A stretch of 64,000 bases of DNA, from NCBI RefSeq assembly GCF_964273065.1, contig NZ_OZ186815.1, forward strand, positions 6,510,001 through 6,574,000, read 5' to 3'. The notes below the pieces were generated by a model. The model was given only the letters and a program-made list of their open reading frames with translations, had not been told where the DNA came from and searched no databases. The translations under genes were made by a program, and so were the position numbers. How positions within the stretch are numbered: position 1 is the stretch's first letter; each line of letters begins with the position of its first letter. Of this stretch, positions 44,601-52,059 are shown piece by piece. Origin of the DNA: Nocardiopsis dassonvillei_B. GTDB lineage: Bacteria; Actinomycetota; Actinomycetes; Streptosporangiales; Streptosporangiaceae.

Positions 44601-45810
44601 TGTGCCCCACTCCGACAAGATCTTCAGCTTCGTCGCCGGGGCGCAGAGAACCGTCAACACGTTCGTGCCACCGGTTATGGCGACCAACTGGGCCTTGAGG
44701 AAGGTCGGCCTGCCCACATCAGATGAACTCGCCATCCAACTGGGGGCAGACCCGAACTCCGGGGCCTACAAGCTCGGCGAGACCATACCGGATCTGCTGG
44801 TCCCCGGTGGCTGGGCCAGCCGAGGTATCCGGGGTGCGCGGAACCTGATCGGCGGTCTGCGCGATGACAGCAAGGACGACGCCCTGTCCTGTGCCCTGGG
44901 AAACAGCTTCGTCAGGGGCACCCGGGTGTTGATGGCCGACGGGTCGCACAAGGCGATCGAGGACATCAAGATCGGTGAGAAGGTGTGGGCCTCCGACCCG
45001 GAAACGGGCGAAGAGGGGCCGCGCACGGTCCTGGCCACCATCGTCGGCGAGGGCACCAAGACCCTGGTCGAGATCACCGTGGACACCACCGCACAGATCG
45101 ACGCCGACACCCTGGACGAGGGCGATCTGCCTGACGGGCCGTCTCGGCCGGGGCCGATGGTGCTGGGCGATGCGATCATCGCCACCGACGGACACCCGTT
45201 CTGGGTGCCGCTGCTGGGCGAGTGGGTCGACGCCGTCGACCTGGTCCCCGGGATGTGGTTCCTGTCTTCTGAGGGCACCCTGGTCCAGGTCACCGGTACC
45301 CGGGTCTGGACCGAGCCGGAGCGGGTCTACAACCTCACCGTCCAAGACCTCCACACGTACTATGTGCTCACGGGCGATATCTCGCTCCTGACTCACAACT
45401 GTGGGCAGCAGCTTTATGACAGGGCGAGGGAGGTCTATGAATCTCTTGGTATTGAAAGATCCACTGCTGCAGTCGCTTCCGTCAGGACCAGGAATGGAAG
45501 TGTAGTGAATCGCGTCTCAACAACCCTTGATGGGATTCCTAGCGCATGGAGAAGTGGAGGAAATCCCTTGGCGGGAACTCGTGACCAGTTCATACCAGGG
45601 ATTGCTGGCGTTCACGCCGAGCGTAGGATTTACGATACGCTCCGAACTGGTGAAGAGATCCTTGGGATATCATCTTCTACGCGAATGTGCTTCTCCTGCT
45701 TTATTGAAGGAATTAGTAGTAATCATAATCTAAGCAGGAGTCCAATTGGTATGGGGTCTGGTGCGCGAGGGGCAGAAGACCGTACCATCTGGAGAACTTT
45801 GGTGAGGTAA
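38662..45810 (+). CDS. Giant RHS-repeat polymorphic toxin with HINT and deaminase tail
   Basis: A 2382-residue protein from GTG 38662 (GGAGG upstream). N-terminal TM/signal segment about residues 25-50; an acidic Pro/Glu-rich stretch; RHS/YD repeats over about 1050-1860 (YDPLGRLTEVW, YDALGRTVSLHDDS); the RHS core closes with YDAAIGRFISVDPVMDLTDP and YANNNPVTYSDPDGL (about 1873-1915). A pretoxin HINT domain (about 2080-2246, ATDGHPFWVPLLGEWVDAV to LLTHNC) precedes a 136-residue tail with GVHAERRIYD and STRMCFSCF: the HAE and CxxC motifs of the nucleic-acid deaminase fold. The HINT start reads GNSFVRGT, lacking the Cys present in the 30804 copy. Immunity gene follows. Confidence 0.92.
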   Translation: MSVTPSPEDFNALSDQDAPPRTRLFADRLRRWASGAVSIAVIIALLSVSTSQAESINQQPEAPDEGWLQTSTFVTEAIEEDSAVDDAAITELDSAAWPGTGTVELQQPPSEGATVSLAPVSDEDFQEWEIPLFLQQNVLPEDEPAAENRLHTEPESGADPSEPPADSEGASTEPATPDSGQGAEGPAEGTPEQESSPEVLAEEEAEVQEEPVPVVPEPVTDATLEVLDTQTAEAAGINGLVMRLTRTDDVQAPGPVEVELDYGDFTTAFGGDYGARLRLIALDECALEENPAEDCRAAYDLGAVNDFSARTLSAMAPATASGVTLAAVSDAGGNSGDYQASELSPSASWEVGLQTGDFSWSYPIDTPDVAGGLAPSVSLSYSSGSIDGRTASTNNQTSWIGEGFNYHPGFIERSYVPCADDGQKDPNKTGDQCWRRHNATLSLNGMSSELLVDEDGTWRLRSDDGSKVERLTGTTNGDNDGEYWKVTTPDGTQYFFGRNRLPGWTSGNPETNSAWTTPVYGNNDGEPCHKSSFADSWCQQAWRWNLDYVVDVHGNAMTLHYTKEKNHYARNMGTVATPYDRGGYLRRIDYGLRSDNVYATAPSRVVFTTGERCLKTDSFDCAADKRTKTNASHWPDVPQDQDCKSGEKCTGNYSPTFWTTKKLDKVTTQYHNGTEYVPIDSWTLTHKFPAPGDGTDPALWLDSITHTGHVGGTLATPKLTFAGTPMPNRVDSTSDGVAPMNKWRITAVYSESGGQLDILYSQPDCTPGQTPEPHSNTRRCYPVRWVPSGRGDKDITDWFHKYVVTQVVEVDLVTDQPDVITTYDYRGGAAWRYMDADGFTKDDKRTWSQWRGYEIVRVNTGVEGETRSEEEHRFFRGMHGDKQPSGTRSVKVTDSEGGEHTDYDHFYGQTLETLTRNGPGGEVVEKTIAVPWHHRTASRTYSWGTLTADIVRTASERSYTPTADGGWRQHRMDTTHDTLGMPTEVFDHGDTSVAGDEQCSRTTYVRNTSKNILGLVSRQEAVAVGCDTTPRYPGDVIADTRTAYDGGNIGTVPTRGLETRSERLKDYNGTTPVYQTIQTSTYDSYGRELTQTDAEGNTLTYEFTSAVAGGPATTLKVTNPLGHIATTQMEPARSLPVAELDANGRKIELAYDPLGRLTEVWLADRDRSRGVSPSLKFAYHVSKDKPTYIASSGLNAHGAYITSYQIFDGLLRPRQTQTATGNGGRLISDTLHDNRGLQVQTRTAYPTAGEPGGDIVIVNNTDEVPRWERTVYDGAERPVHAISMSRGLEQWRVSTQYNGEQTLVTAPEGGVGTTTITDIRGNTTELRHHHGREPVGDYDEITYTYNHRNDLDTVTDSEGNTWTHTYDLRGRKVSTTDPDTGTTTFTYDELDRLATKTDARDETLAYVYDALGRTVSLHDDSPQGNKRAAWVYDTLAKGQLTSSTRYSDGNAYTTRVVAYDQLYRPVTSDVIVPAAETGIAGTYRFTTRYNPDGSIKNQVMPAVGGLDVENVSYTYNDLGQMTRVAGDGTYVEAAYYSSIGNLTQRSFSREGTRARKTWATWDYDEATNRVKWASVVPEVGNGSLLHQHYAYDDAGNILSIRDEPSDPNRLFDVQCYAYDERRQLSEVWTPDATGENACTAEPNAANLGGAAPYWHSYTYDAIGNRVTETKNGIGGATNRSYTTPEAGQTQPHALTRVEEQGPAGGRLEEYAYDDSGNMVSRVTASADQVMEWDAEGKLVTVGDADLGVTRYLYDADGARLIRRSPTTTTLYLPGTELHYERQSLLRTALRYYQHAGETVAVRDSDGKVSWIFSDHHGTGQMAIDSATGEVTQRRFTAFGEDRGGGMGDWPDERGFVGGTIDASTGLTQLGARAYDAAIGRFISVDPVMDLTDPQQMHGYAYANNNPVTYSDPDGLKVRKFLSGLSNRLKSGRNRVRNSFRSGWNRVWNSRPFRNVRTTVRQRTTNFSVRTYNTVRNTYRRVPHSDKIFSFVAGAQRTVNTFVPPVMATNWALRKVGLPTSDELAIQLGADPNSGAYKLGETIPDLLVPGGWASRGIRGARNLIGGLRDDSKDDALSCALGNSFVRGTRVLMADGSHKAIEDIKIGEKVWASDPETGEEGPRTVLATIVGEGTKTLVEITVDTTAQIDADTLDEGDLPDGPSRPGPMVLGDAIIATDGHPFWVPLLGEWVDAVDLVPGMWFLSSEGTLVQVTGTRVWTEPERVYNLTVQDLHTYYVLTGDISLLTHNCGQQLYDRAREVYESLGIERSTAAVASVRTRNGSVVNRVSTTLDGIPSAWRSGGNPLAGTRDQFIPGIAGVHAERRIYDTLRTGEEILGISSSTRMCFSCFIEGISSNHNLSRSPIGMGSGARGAEDRTIWRTLVR

Positions 45811-45817
45811 TTATAAG

Positions 45818-46357
45818 ATGTCGGCGTATCTTGCGCACTTGGAGCTCGTGCTACTGCGGATGTCCCCGTTCCTAAACGAGTCCCGTTTCCCTTTTATGCA
45901 GTCGATTGGTGCTGCTGAATCTGGGGAGCTGATCCCCTGGGTGCAGTCTGGGGGCGGGGACAAGCTTCGCGCCTACGTTTACGATGGGGCGGAGCCGCCG
46001 GACGCGCTTGATGCGGAATTTTTTAATAGCTTGGCGGCTGAGTTTATTCTTAGAATCGATGCGGGTTTTCGGGAGAAAAATTTCGTTCCTGATGACTCAG
46101 TTCATTATCCCTCGGTTTTCTGGAAGCACTGCGACTCTGCTCTCCATGTGAGGGGTGGGTACTCTGACCCAGCTTACTCTGGAATCAAGGAAACACTCTG
46201 GGGAATCGAACAGGCCTGGCAGGAAAAAAGCGAATTAATTTTTTCAAAGAGTTCTTCGATTTCTCTTGCGAGAGCAGAAATTGTCTCTCTGATTAATAAA
46301 TCGATTGCAAAAAGAATTGAAATATCTCGACTTGTGGCTAGGTGTGCAGGATGGTGA
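45818..46357 (+). CDS. Candidate immunity protein for the RHS deaminase toxin
   Basis: A 179-residue cytoplasmic protein starting 7 bases after the toxin stop. Segments include FLNESRFPFMQSIGAAESGE, KLRAYVYDGAEPPDAL and DAEFFNSLAAEFILRIDAGF. I do not recognise the family. Position, size, lack of signal peptide and AT-richer sequence than the toxin body all fit a cognate immunity protein. Confidence 0.6.
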   Translation: MSAYLAHLELVLLRMSPFLNESRFPFMQSIGAAESGELIPWVQSGGGDKLRAYVYDGAEPPDALDAEFFNSLAAEFILRIDAGFREKNFVPDDSVHYPSVFWKHCDSALHVRGGYSDPAYSGIKETLWGIEQAWQEKSELIFSKSSSISLARAEIVSLINKSIAKRIEISRLVARCAGW

Positions 46358-46409
46358 TTAGGGTGATGAATATTTATCGTTGAGGTTTGATCATTGACTC
46401 CGGTATTGA

Positions 46410-46787
46410 TTCGTTAAGATCCTGCGGGCTTGGAAGAGGTTTCAGAACGAGGCCCGCCTTCAAGCGGGTAAGAACTGGCAGGTGACGGGGCTGGTGTTTA
46501 CCCGTCAGGACGGTTCGGGGTGGCATCCGGGTCAGGTCAGTGACTGGTTCTGCCGCATCGCCAAAGCCGCCGCACTTCCGCCCATCACGCTGCACGGGCT
46601 GCGCCACGGGGCCGCCTCGCTCGCGCTCGCCGCAGGAACGGACGTGAAGGTGGTCTCCACCGAGCTCGGCCACGCCACGACGCACTTCACCCAGGACACG
46701 TACCAGTCGGTGTATCCCGACGTCGCGAAGGCCGCGGCGGAGGCGACCGCCGCGCTGTTGCGCGGGGAACCGGCCTCGGCCGGGTAG
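46410..46787 (+). pseudogene. Tyrosine integrase, C-terminal fragment
   Basis: From the codon after an in-frame stop: VKILRAWKRFQNEARLQAGK, then GLVFTRQDGSGWHPGQVSDW, ITLHGLRHGAASLALAAG, ELGHATTHFTQDTYQSVYPD. The catalytic HxxR (HGLR), the GH and the Tyr nucleophile are present, but the N-terminal and core domains are missing. The sequence just after the stop (GGGGAGCACACCAGGAGC at about 46794) also occurs in direct repeat B, tying this fragment to the element's ends. Confidence 0.88.
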
Positions 46788-46960
46788 CGGGACGGGGGAG
46801 CACACCAGGAGCGATTCAGCGCCCCGAGCCCCGGGCTGCGAGGCGGGTCCACCCCGCCCGGCCTGGGGCTTCCTCGTGGGCGGGGCCGGTGGGCCATCGG
46901 ATCAAAGGTCCCCTGGACACGGTCACTCATCAGATTCTTCATCTCTCCACCGTTTAAGGA

Positions 46961-47540
46961 TGGGCATTGTTCCAATAGGTGGTGCCCGAGGAACTCGCCC
47001 ACCCTCAGGGCGGTGGGCCCCTCGGGCACCGCGACGGCTAGGTGCTGGCCGCGATCATCTTTGTGGTTCCCACCGACTGCACCTGGGCCCAGCTCCCTCC
47101 CGTGTTCGGAACGTCCAACCCCACCGCGCACCGGCGTTCCACCGAGTAGATCCGCGCCAGGGTGTGGGTAAAGCTTCACCGGTCCGTCCTGAGCGCGTTC
47201 GGTGCCCGGGGTGACCTGGACTGGTCGCGGTGTGCGATCGACCCGGTGAACATGCGTGCTCTCTACGGATGGACCTGGCGGCTCCGAATCCTGTCGATCG
47301 GGGCAAGAAAGGACCAAAGCCCCACCTGATCACCGATCAGACGGGTCTGCCTCTTTCTGTGACGATCTCGGGGCCAATACCCACGACATCCAGGCTCCAT
47401 AAAGTCTGGTGGCGGGGATCGCTCCGACCCCGCCGCAGACTCTGCAGGCGAAGATCGGCAATCTGCACGGTGACTAGGGCTACGACTACGCCCACCTGCG
47501 CCGATGGCAGGTCGAGCGCACCATGTTCTGGCTGGTCAGA
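46961..47540 (+). pseudogene. IS5-type (IS1647-like) transposase with three in-frame TAG stops
   Basis: One frame reads WALFQ*VVPEELAHPQGGG, then GHRDG*VLAAIIFVVPTDCT, TAHRRSTE*IRARVWVKLH and ARGDLDWSRCAIDPVNMRAL. The three stops are all TAG. It then shifts frame to PVDRGKKGPKPHLITDQTGL and later HRWQVERTMFWLV. The alignment to IS5-group transposases is otherwise continuous, so this is a decayed but nearly full-length copy. Confidence 0.8.
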
Positions 47541-47684
47541 TGCGGTACGCCGAGAGCTGTAGTCCACGCCTCGCATTAAAGCTTTGGATAGAGCTGAGGC
47601 CAGGTGTACCGCCGTGATGGTATAGCCGACTGAAGGACGGATCAAGATTCGCACTCAGAGGCTAGGTTCAAAAAATTTGTTCTA

Positions 47685-47727
47685 TTGTAATTCTCACTAG
47701 GAGAATTCTATGGAATAATATTCTGTT
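47685..47727 (+). promoter_or_regulatory. Promoter/operator of the STAND gene
   Basis: AATTCTC-ACTAG-GAGAATT (47689-47707) is a perfect 7-bp inverted repeat with a 5-base centre. A second inverted arrangement, AGAAT...ATTCT, spans 47702-47723. Both lie within 40 bases of the ATG in AT-rich sequence and suggest an operator over the promoter. Confidence 0.55.
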
Positions 47728-49572
47728 ATGGAACGATCAAAAAATTCGGTTCGGGATTGGGTGCTGAGAATTTTCAAAGTGTCGCCTAAGGGCGGCCTGT
47801 CTCAGATTGGTTCTGACGAAAATTCCGCGATTGAGAACACTGTGCAGGGCGATGTTTCGGGCGCGGCGGTCCAGGCGAATGTGATCGCTGGCCCGGTCAT
47901 GTTCTTTCGAGCTGGAGAAGGCTCGTCGATTGATAATTCGGAACCTTCTGTTTTGGTTTCTAATGCGAATCTATATCAGGTAGGGGTACATCGGTCTCTG
48001 GGTGGGAATGGGGCGGTGGTGACCTACGTGGAGCGCGACATCGACGCAAATCTACGCGCCCAAACAACCAAGGCCGGTATTGGGGGTGGTTTTGTCTTGG
48101 TGGTAGGTGGATCGGCTTCGGGTAAAACTCGCGCGGCCTGGCAGGCGGTCGTTACTCAATTCCCAAATCACAGCCTAATAATCCCGGAAGTAGGATCTGA
48201 CTTGCCAAGTTTGACAAGGCGAGTCAAGGTCGAAGCTAGTCGGAGTTCAGGAGTGGTGGTTTGGCTGGATGATATTGATAGGCATATAAATACTAATAGC
48301 AGCCTTGATGTGGCAATGATATATTCCTTGGTCGAGATGGGGGTAGTGGTGATTGCTACTCTGCGCCAGGTTATCTACGACGAATACCGTAGTGTTTCAA
48401 GTCGTACGAGAGGTATTCGGGATCTTGTGCAGATGCAGAGCGGTCAAGGTATTATACGCAGTGTAGATCCTGTATATCTTGATCGAGTGTGGAGCGAAGC
48501 GGAAATTACGCGAGCCACTCAAACTGCCAATCGATACGGCGATCAGGCCTTGTCTGATGCGTTGGAGGGCCAGAGGCGCAGCGCAGAAAATGGGACATTT
48601 GTGCACGGTGTGGCCGAGTATCTGGCTGCTGCGCCCGAACTTATTGACCTTTGGAAGTGTTCAAAAAACAGTATCGGAACGGAGGGTGGTCACCCGCGTG
48701 GTTACCGCCTTGTGGCTGCGGCAGTGGACTTGGCGCGCATCGGAGTTGAACATGTCACGAGTGAACTCCTTGAAGTGGCACACGCTAGGTATGAACTACC
48801 TTCTGCTTTGCGCCCTGAACCCTTTTCTGATGCTTTGGAATGGGCTTCTGAAGTAGTATTTGGTGCTAGCAGTCTGCTTGTACCTTCTAATGACATGGGT
48901 CATCCTAGTTGGCGACCCTTTGATTATTTGATTGATGTCGTATCTGATCCTATACCCCCTGCCGTATGGGGTGATGCCTTGCTTCATATAAAGAACCCTG
49001 ATGTGCTCTTCTCTATGGGTATAAAGGCAGCTGACGACCCTGCCCCATTCCTCGTAGAGGGTGAACTTGCCTCCTTTTTTGAGTCGGGTGACCATATTTC
49101 ACTGTTTGTGGAACTTGCCTGGAATCTGGCGGCCACCAGAGGTCATGAAAAAGCCATTACTGCACTGGGGTTTCTGTATAGGGAGAGCGGAGATTTAGTT
49201 AAAGCTAAGAGCTTCTTCGAGCGTGCTGCCAGGAAGGAAATTATTGCTGGCATGCTAGGCCTCGGGCTTCTCCTCGATGGGCAAGGAGAAGCAGATGAAG
49301 CCTTCTATTGGTGGTCTAAGGCGGCAAGTAGGGGTGACGTTTCAAGCATGGTGCAACTTGGATTGAAGGTGGAAGCGAAGGGTGATTTGGAAAAAGCTGA
49401 ATTTTGGTATAAAAAGGCTGATGGGCTTGGCTCCTTGGATGCCATTGTGGCCCTTGGCGCACTATTCTACAAGCGGGGGGAAATCGATAAGTCCAAAGCT
49501 TACTGGAAGCGTGCCGCCGAAAAGGGGGACGATGCGGCGATGGAAATTATAAAACTTCTGCATGAAGAGTGA
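47728..49572 (+). CDS. STAND-like P-loop NTPase with C-terminal Sel1/TPR-like repeats
   Basis: A 614-residue protein. Residues about 35-60 (IENTVQGDVSGAAVQANVIA) resemble the 'NxxxGxVxGxxVQAGxI' leader common in actinobacterial STAND and conflict proteins. Walker A is GGSASGKT (127-134) and Walker B VVVWLDDID (177-184). About 480-614 are helical repeats (AITALGFLYRESGDLVKAKS, FYWWSKAASRGDVSSMVQLG, AIVALGALFYKRGEIDKSKA) of Sel1/TPR type. This sensor-repeat plus NTPase plan is that of STAND signalling and antiphage proteins; no obvious effector domain is seen. GC is much lower than the flanks, a sign of transfer. Confidence 0.8.
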   Translation: MERSKNSVRDWVLRIFKVSPKGGLSQIGSDENSAIENTVQGDVSGAAVQANVIAGPVMFFRAGEGSSIDNSEPSVLVSNANLYQVGVHRSLGGNGAVVTYVERDIDANLRAQTTKAGIGGGFVLVVGGSASGKTRAAWQAVVTQFPNHSLIIPEVGSDLPSLTRRVKVEASRSSGVVVWLDDIDRHINTNSSLDVAMIYSLVEMGVVVIATLRQVIYDEYRSVSSRTRGIRDLVQMQSGQGIIRSVDPVYLDRVWSEAEITRATQTANRYGDQALSDALEGQRRSAENGTFVHGVAEYLAAAPELIDLWKCSKNSIGTEGGHPRGYRLVAAAVDLARIGVEHVTSELLEVAHARYELPSALRPEPFSDALEWASEVVFGASSLLVPSNDMGHPSWRPFDYLIDVVSDPIPPAVWGDALLHIKNPDVLFSMGIKAADDPAPFLVEGELASFFESGDHISLFVELAWNLAATRGHEKAITALGFLYRESGDLVKAKSFFERAARKEIIAGMLGLGLLLDGQGEADEAFYWWSKAASRGDVSSMVQLGLKVEAKGDLEKAEFWYKKADGLGSLDAIVALGALFYKRGEIDKSKAYWKRAAEKGDDAAMEIIKLLHEE

Positions 49573-50004
49573 ATAATTAAATTGACAAAGCTGATTAAGG
49601 TGCATCTGAAAAGGGTTATATGTTTGCAAATCGGAAGGAGGAATTTCTTGGTATGCGGAGGGTGTAGTGCCTAACGGTCGTGCTCTCATTTCCTGAAGCT
49701 GGAGGTGATGAGGGAGAAGCTCGGGAGCTAACGGTCCAGGCGATGGCGGTGACGATCAACGCCAGTGCGGTCGTGATGCCCGCCGCCTAGGGTGCGGACT
49801 CGCACCCTTGGCTTGTGATGGAGACTCTGCCGAACCACAGCCCCGCGCCTAGCGCGTGCGGGATCGCGATGTTGGCCGCTACTGCCCCGGTCCACCTCGG
49901 CTTGCCCGTACCACCTGATTTTGGTGCGCCCCCTGCGGGGTAAGGGGCTTTGGATGGAACGGCCATATGCGGCCGGTGGGGCGACAGGGCGTAGCCTGGC
50001 CCAA
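49573..50004. other. Spacer without a recognisable gene
   Basis: About 430 bp; only very short frames. A GGAAGGAGG near 49635 is followed by ATGCGGAGGGTGTAG, too short to be a gene. Confidence 0.45.
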
Positions 50005-50245
50005 CGGTGCCCTATGTGACCGTCGGGGCGCTTGTGGGCCCGCGTGGGGCTATCCCGGGGGCGGACACGGGGAAGGGCGCTGCAGGGTCACAGGATGGCA
50101 AAGTGCTCCGCGAGGTCAACCGCCACCTGTACTGGCCTTGTACTGGGGAGCACACCAGGAGCACACATCGGCCCGGAACGCGGCGAGGACCTCTTGCGAG
50201 GTCCTTGGGTAACCCCTGTGACCTGGGGTTTTGTGGCGCACCCAG
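50005..50245. repeat. Direct repeat B (right end of a 15.7-kb element)
   Basis: Counterpart of 34300-34545, including the GAGGACCTC-TTGC-GAGGTCCTT hairpin (50185-50206), the AACCCC/GGGGTT terminator-like hairpin and GTGGCGCACCC. Here the tRNA T arm is not preserved beyond the last bases (a degenerate trace may follow). GGGGAGCACACCAGGAGC at 50144 is also found after the integrase fragment. Confidence 0.8.
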
Positions 50246-50378
50246 CCCGACACAATACGAACCTTCAGCCTGTGATCGAGGGGCCACAGATCGAACTCCT
50301 TCCTGCTCACGCCAAGGTGCGCAGGGACGGCTACCGCGGTTCGCGCGATGAGCGTCCGGGCGCGGGGGAGTGAGTGCG

Positions 50379-51092
50379 GTGGCTGCTTCCCGTTGGTCCC
50401 GGTGGGTCACGATCGGCGCTGTCCTGCTGCTGGCACTGATCGCCGCGGTGGTGTCCTACTCCCACATGTACGAACTCGCGTTGCGTCACGGCGAACCCGA
50501 ATGGCGCGCCGCCCTGTTCCCGTTGTCAGTGGACGGGATGATCGTGGGCGCTTCGATGACGCTGTTGAGCGATGCGCGCCACGGTCGTAAGGGCGGTGTG
50601 CTGCCCTGGGGGCTGCTGATCATTGGATCTGGCGCGTCCCTGGCGGCCAATGTCGCGGTCGCTGACCCTACGGTGTGGTCGCGGATTATTCACGCCTGGC
50701 CGTCGTTTGCGCTGATCGGTGCGTATGAACTGCTCATGCGTGAGTTCCGCACCAGTGCCAGGAGCGTACGCACTGCGTACGCAGACGGTCAGCAGAACAC
50801 AGCGAGCATTGCCCCTGAGCAGGCTGGTGACCTTGAGCCGCCTGCAGGGCGGACCGAGACGGCGCTCCGGGTCGTGCCCTCTCGGAATGACGGAAAGGTT
50901 TCTGATGCCTTGCCTTCGTTCCAGGATCGCGCATGGAAGTGGGCAGAGGAGCGGGAAAACGTGACAGGCGAGTTGCCGACTGGAAAGGAGATAGCTCATC
51001 GCTTTGGCCGTAAGGAGCGTTGGGGGAGGCTGGTGAAAAAGCGAGGGATTCAGATCAGGCATGGGGTGTCAGCTCGTGTCGATCAGGGATGA
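50379..51092 (+). CDS. DUF2637 (SpdB-like) membrane protein of an AICE-type element
   Basis: A 237-residue protein. Four TM helices in the first half with the DUF2637 signature: YELALRHGEPEWRAALFPLS, VDGMIVGASMTLLSDARHGR, GASLAANVAVADP and AWPSFALIGAYELLMREFR. The C-terminal half is soluble and basic. Such proteins belong to actinomycete integrative conjugative elements and plasmids, with a role in intramycelial spread. GTG 50379 is preferred since GGGGGAG is 8 bases upstream; GTG 50370 is an alternative. Confidence 0.88.
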   Translation: MAASRWSRWVTIGAVLLLALIAAVVSYSHMYELALRHGEPEWRAALFPLSVDGMIVGASMTLLSDARHGRKGGVLPWGLLIIGSGASLAANVAVADPTVWSRIIHAWPSFALIGAYELLMREFRTSARSVRTAYADGQQNTASIAPEQAGDLEPPAGRTETALRVVPSRNDGKVSDALPSFQDRAWKWAEERENVTGELPTGKEIAHRFGRKERWGRLVKKRGIQIRHGVSARVDQG

Positions 51093-51221
51093 TCACCTCT
51101 CGGGCACAAGACCATCGGCTTCGGTGTGTGCTTGAGTTTGATGCCGCAACACAGCTGGTCTTGCTTGCTGATCTGGCTGGCTGGAGGAGAAGTTTCCCTG
51201 GAGCAACTTGAGAACATCGGA

Positions 51222-51809
51222 TTAGGAGCGGTCGTCGTGCCAGCGCTTTGCGCGGCGGAAGTCAATGTGGCCAAACCCGGAGTGAAGGTGCCCACCCTCC
51301 CACTCGATGCGACACTTCCTGCACATCAAGGGGCGGCGCATGACCACCCATGAGTAGTTGCCGCAGACTCCACACGGGCCGAGGTAAACATTTGGGCCCT
51401 TGAGCGATGACCAGGCCATGTACCCGTAGCGAAGACGGGGGTAGGGGTCATCTTCGTCCCACGGGGGCGGGACTGCCGGATGGCCAACGAGAACAAGTTC
51501 ACCGCTGGGCCACTCGCACTGACACTTCTCTGAGCACTTGCATGCGCGTGTCTCTGCGAGTTCCCGAGCCTTTTTGATATGGAGTGTCCTGGGTCCCTTG
51601 ATCTCGATCCAGATACCGAAGTCCGGTAGCCAGAAATCGGGCAAGTAGATGGCACCGCTCGGGAGGGTGATGGCGCGGGGTTCGTATTCCCAGGTGGTAC
51701 GGATGCCGTCGAGAGTGGCGGCCCAGTCTGCTTCGAGTGCTGAGCGAAACGTTGTGGAGCCGTATCGTGTGGGTCGGGAGTGCACCTGGTCTTCTGGTTG
51801 TCCGGTCAC
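51222..51809 (-). CDS. PD-(D/E)XK-type nuclease with Cys-rich zinc motifs
   Basis: A 195-residue protein from GTG 51809. The nuclease core is visible: FRSALEADWA (Glu26), AIYLPDFWLP (Pro57-Asp58) and IWIEIKG (Glu69-Ile-Lys71). Next come clustered Cys residues (CKCSEKCQCEW, about 90-98) and a later CGVCG / CRKCR pair, probably zinc ribbons. Proteins of this build occur in actinophages and integrative elements as putative endonucleases. It is convergent with the DUF2637 gene. Cytoplasmic; target unknown. Confidence 0.75.
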   Translation of the reverse strand: MTGQPEDQVHSRPTRYGSTTFRSALEADWAATLDGIRTTWEYEPRAITLPSGAIYLPDFWLPDFGIWIEIKGPRTLHIKKARELAETRACKCSEKCQCEWPSGELVLVGHPAVPPPWDEDDPYPRLRYGYMAWSSLKGPNVYLGPCGVCGNYSWVVMRRPLMCRKCRIEWEGGHLHSGFGHIDFRRAKRWHDDRS

Positions 51810-52059
51810 TTGTGCTCTTCCCGGTGGGGGTGATGAACTGATGACGCTTGTCCGACTCCCGGCCCCCCGTTGGGTTCACAACGGTCTCCTGTACACCGAT
51901 GGTCCCCTGAGGGCTCTTTCCTGCGACCTCAGACCCCCGGGAAATTCTGGGTTGGTGTGGGCCTGGGAAAGTTTCATCAGGGATCACGTACAACCTTGCA
52001 CGTTCGTGGTCGCGACGCCGCTCGCCCCACACCCAGAGCCGTCGGCGCCGTCACCACCT

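Noticed and set aside
51126..51353. Plus-strand 75-codon frame after the DUF2637 gene
   Set aside because: It lies opposite the zinc-ribbon nuclease gene and has no ribosome site or motif.
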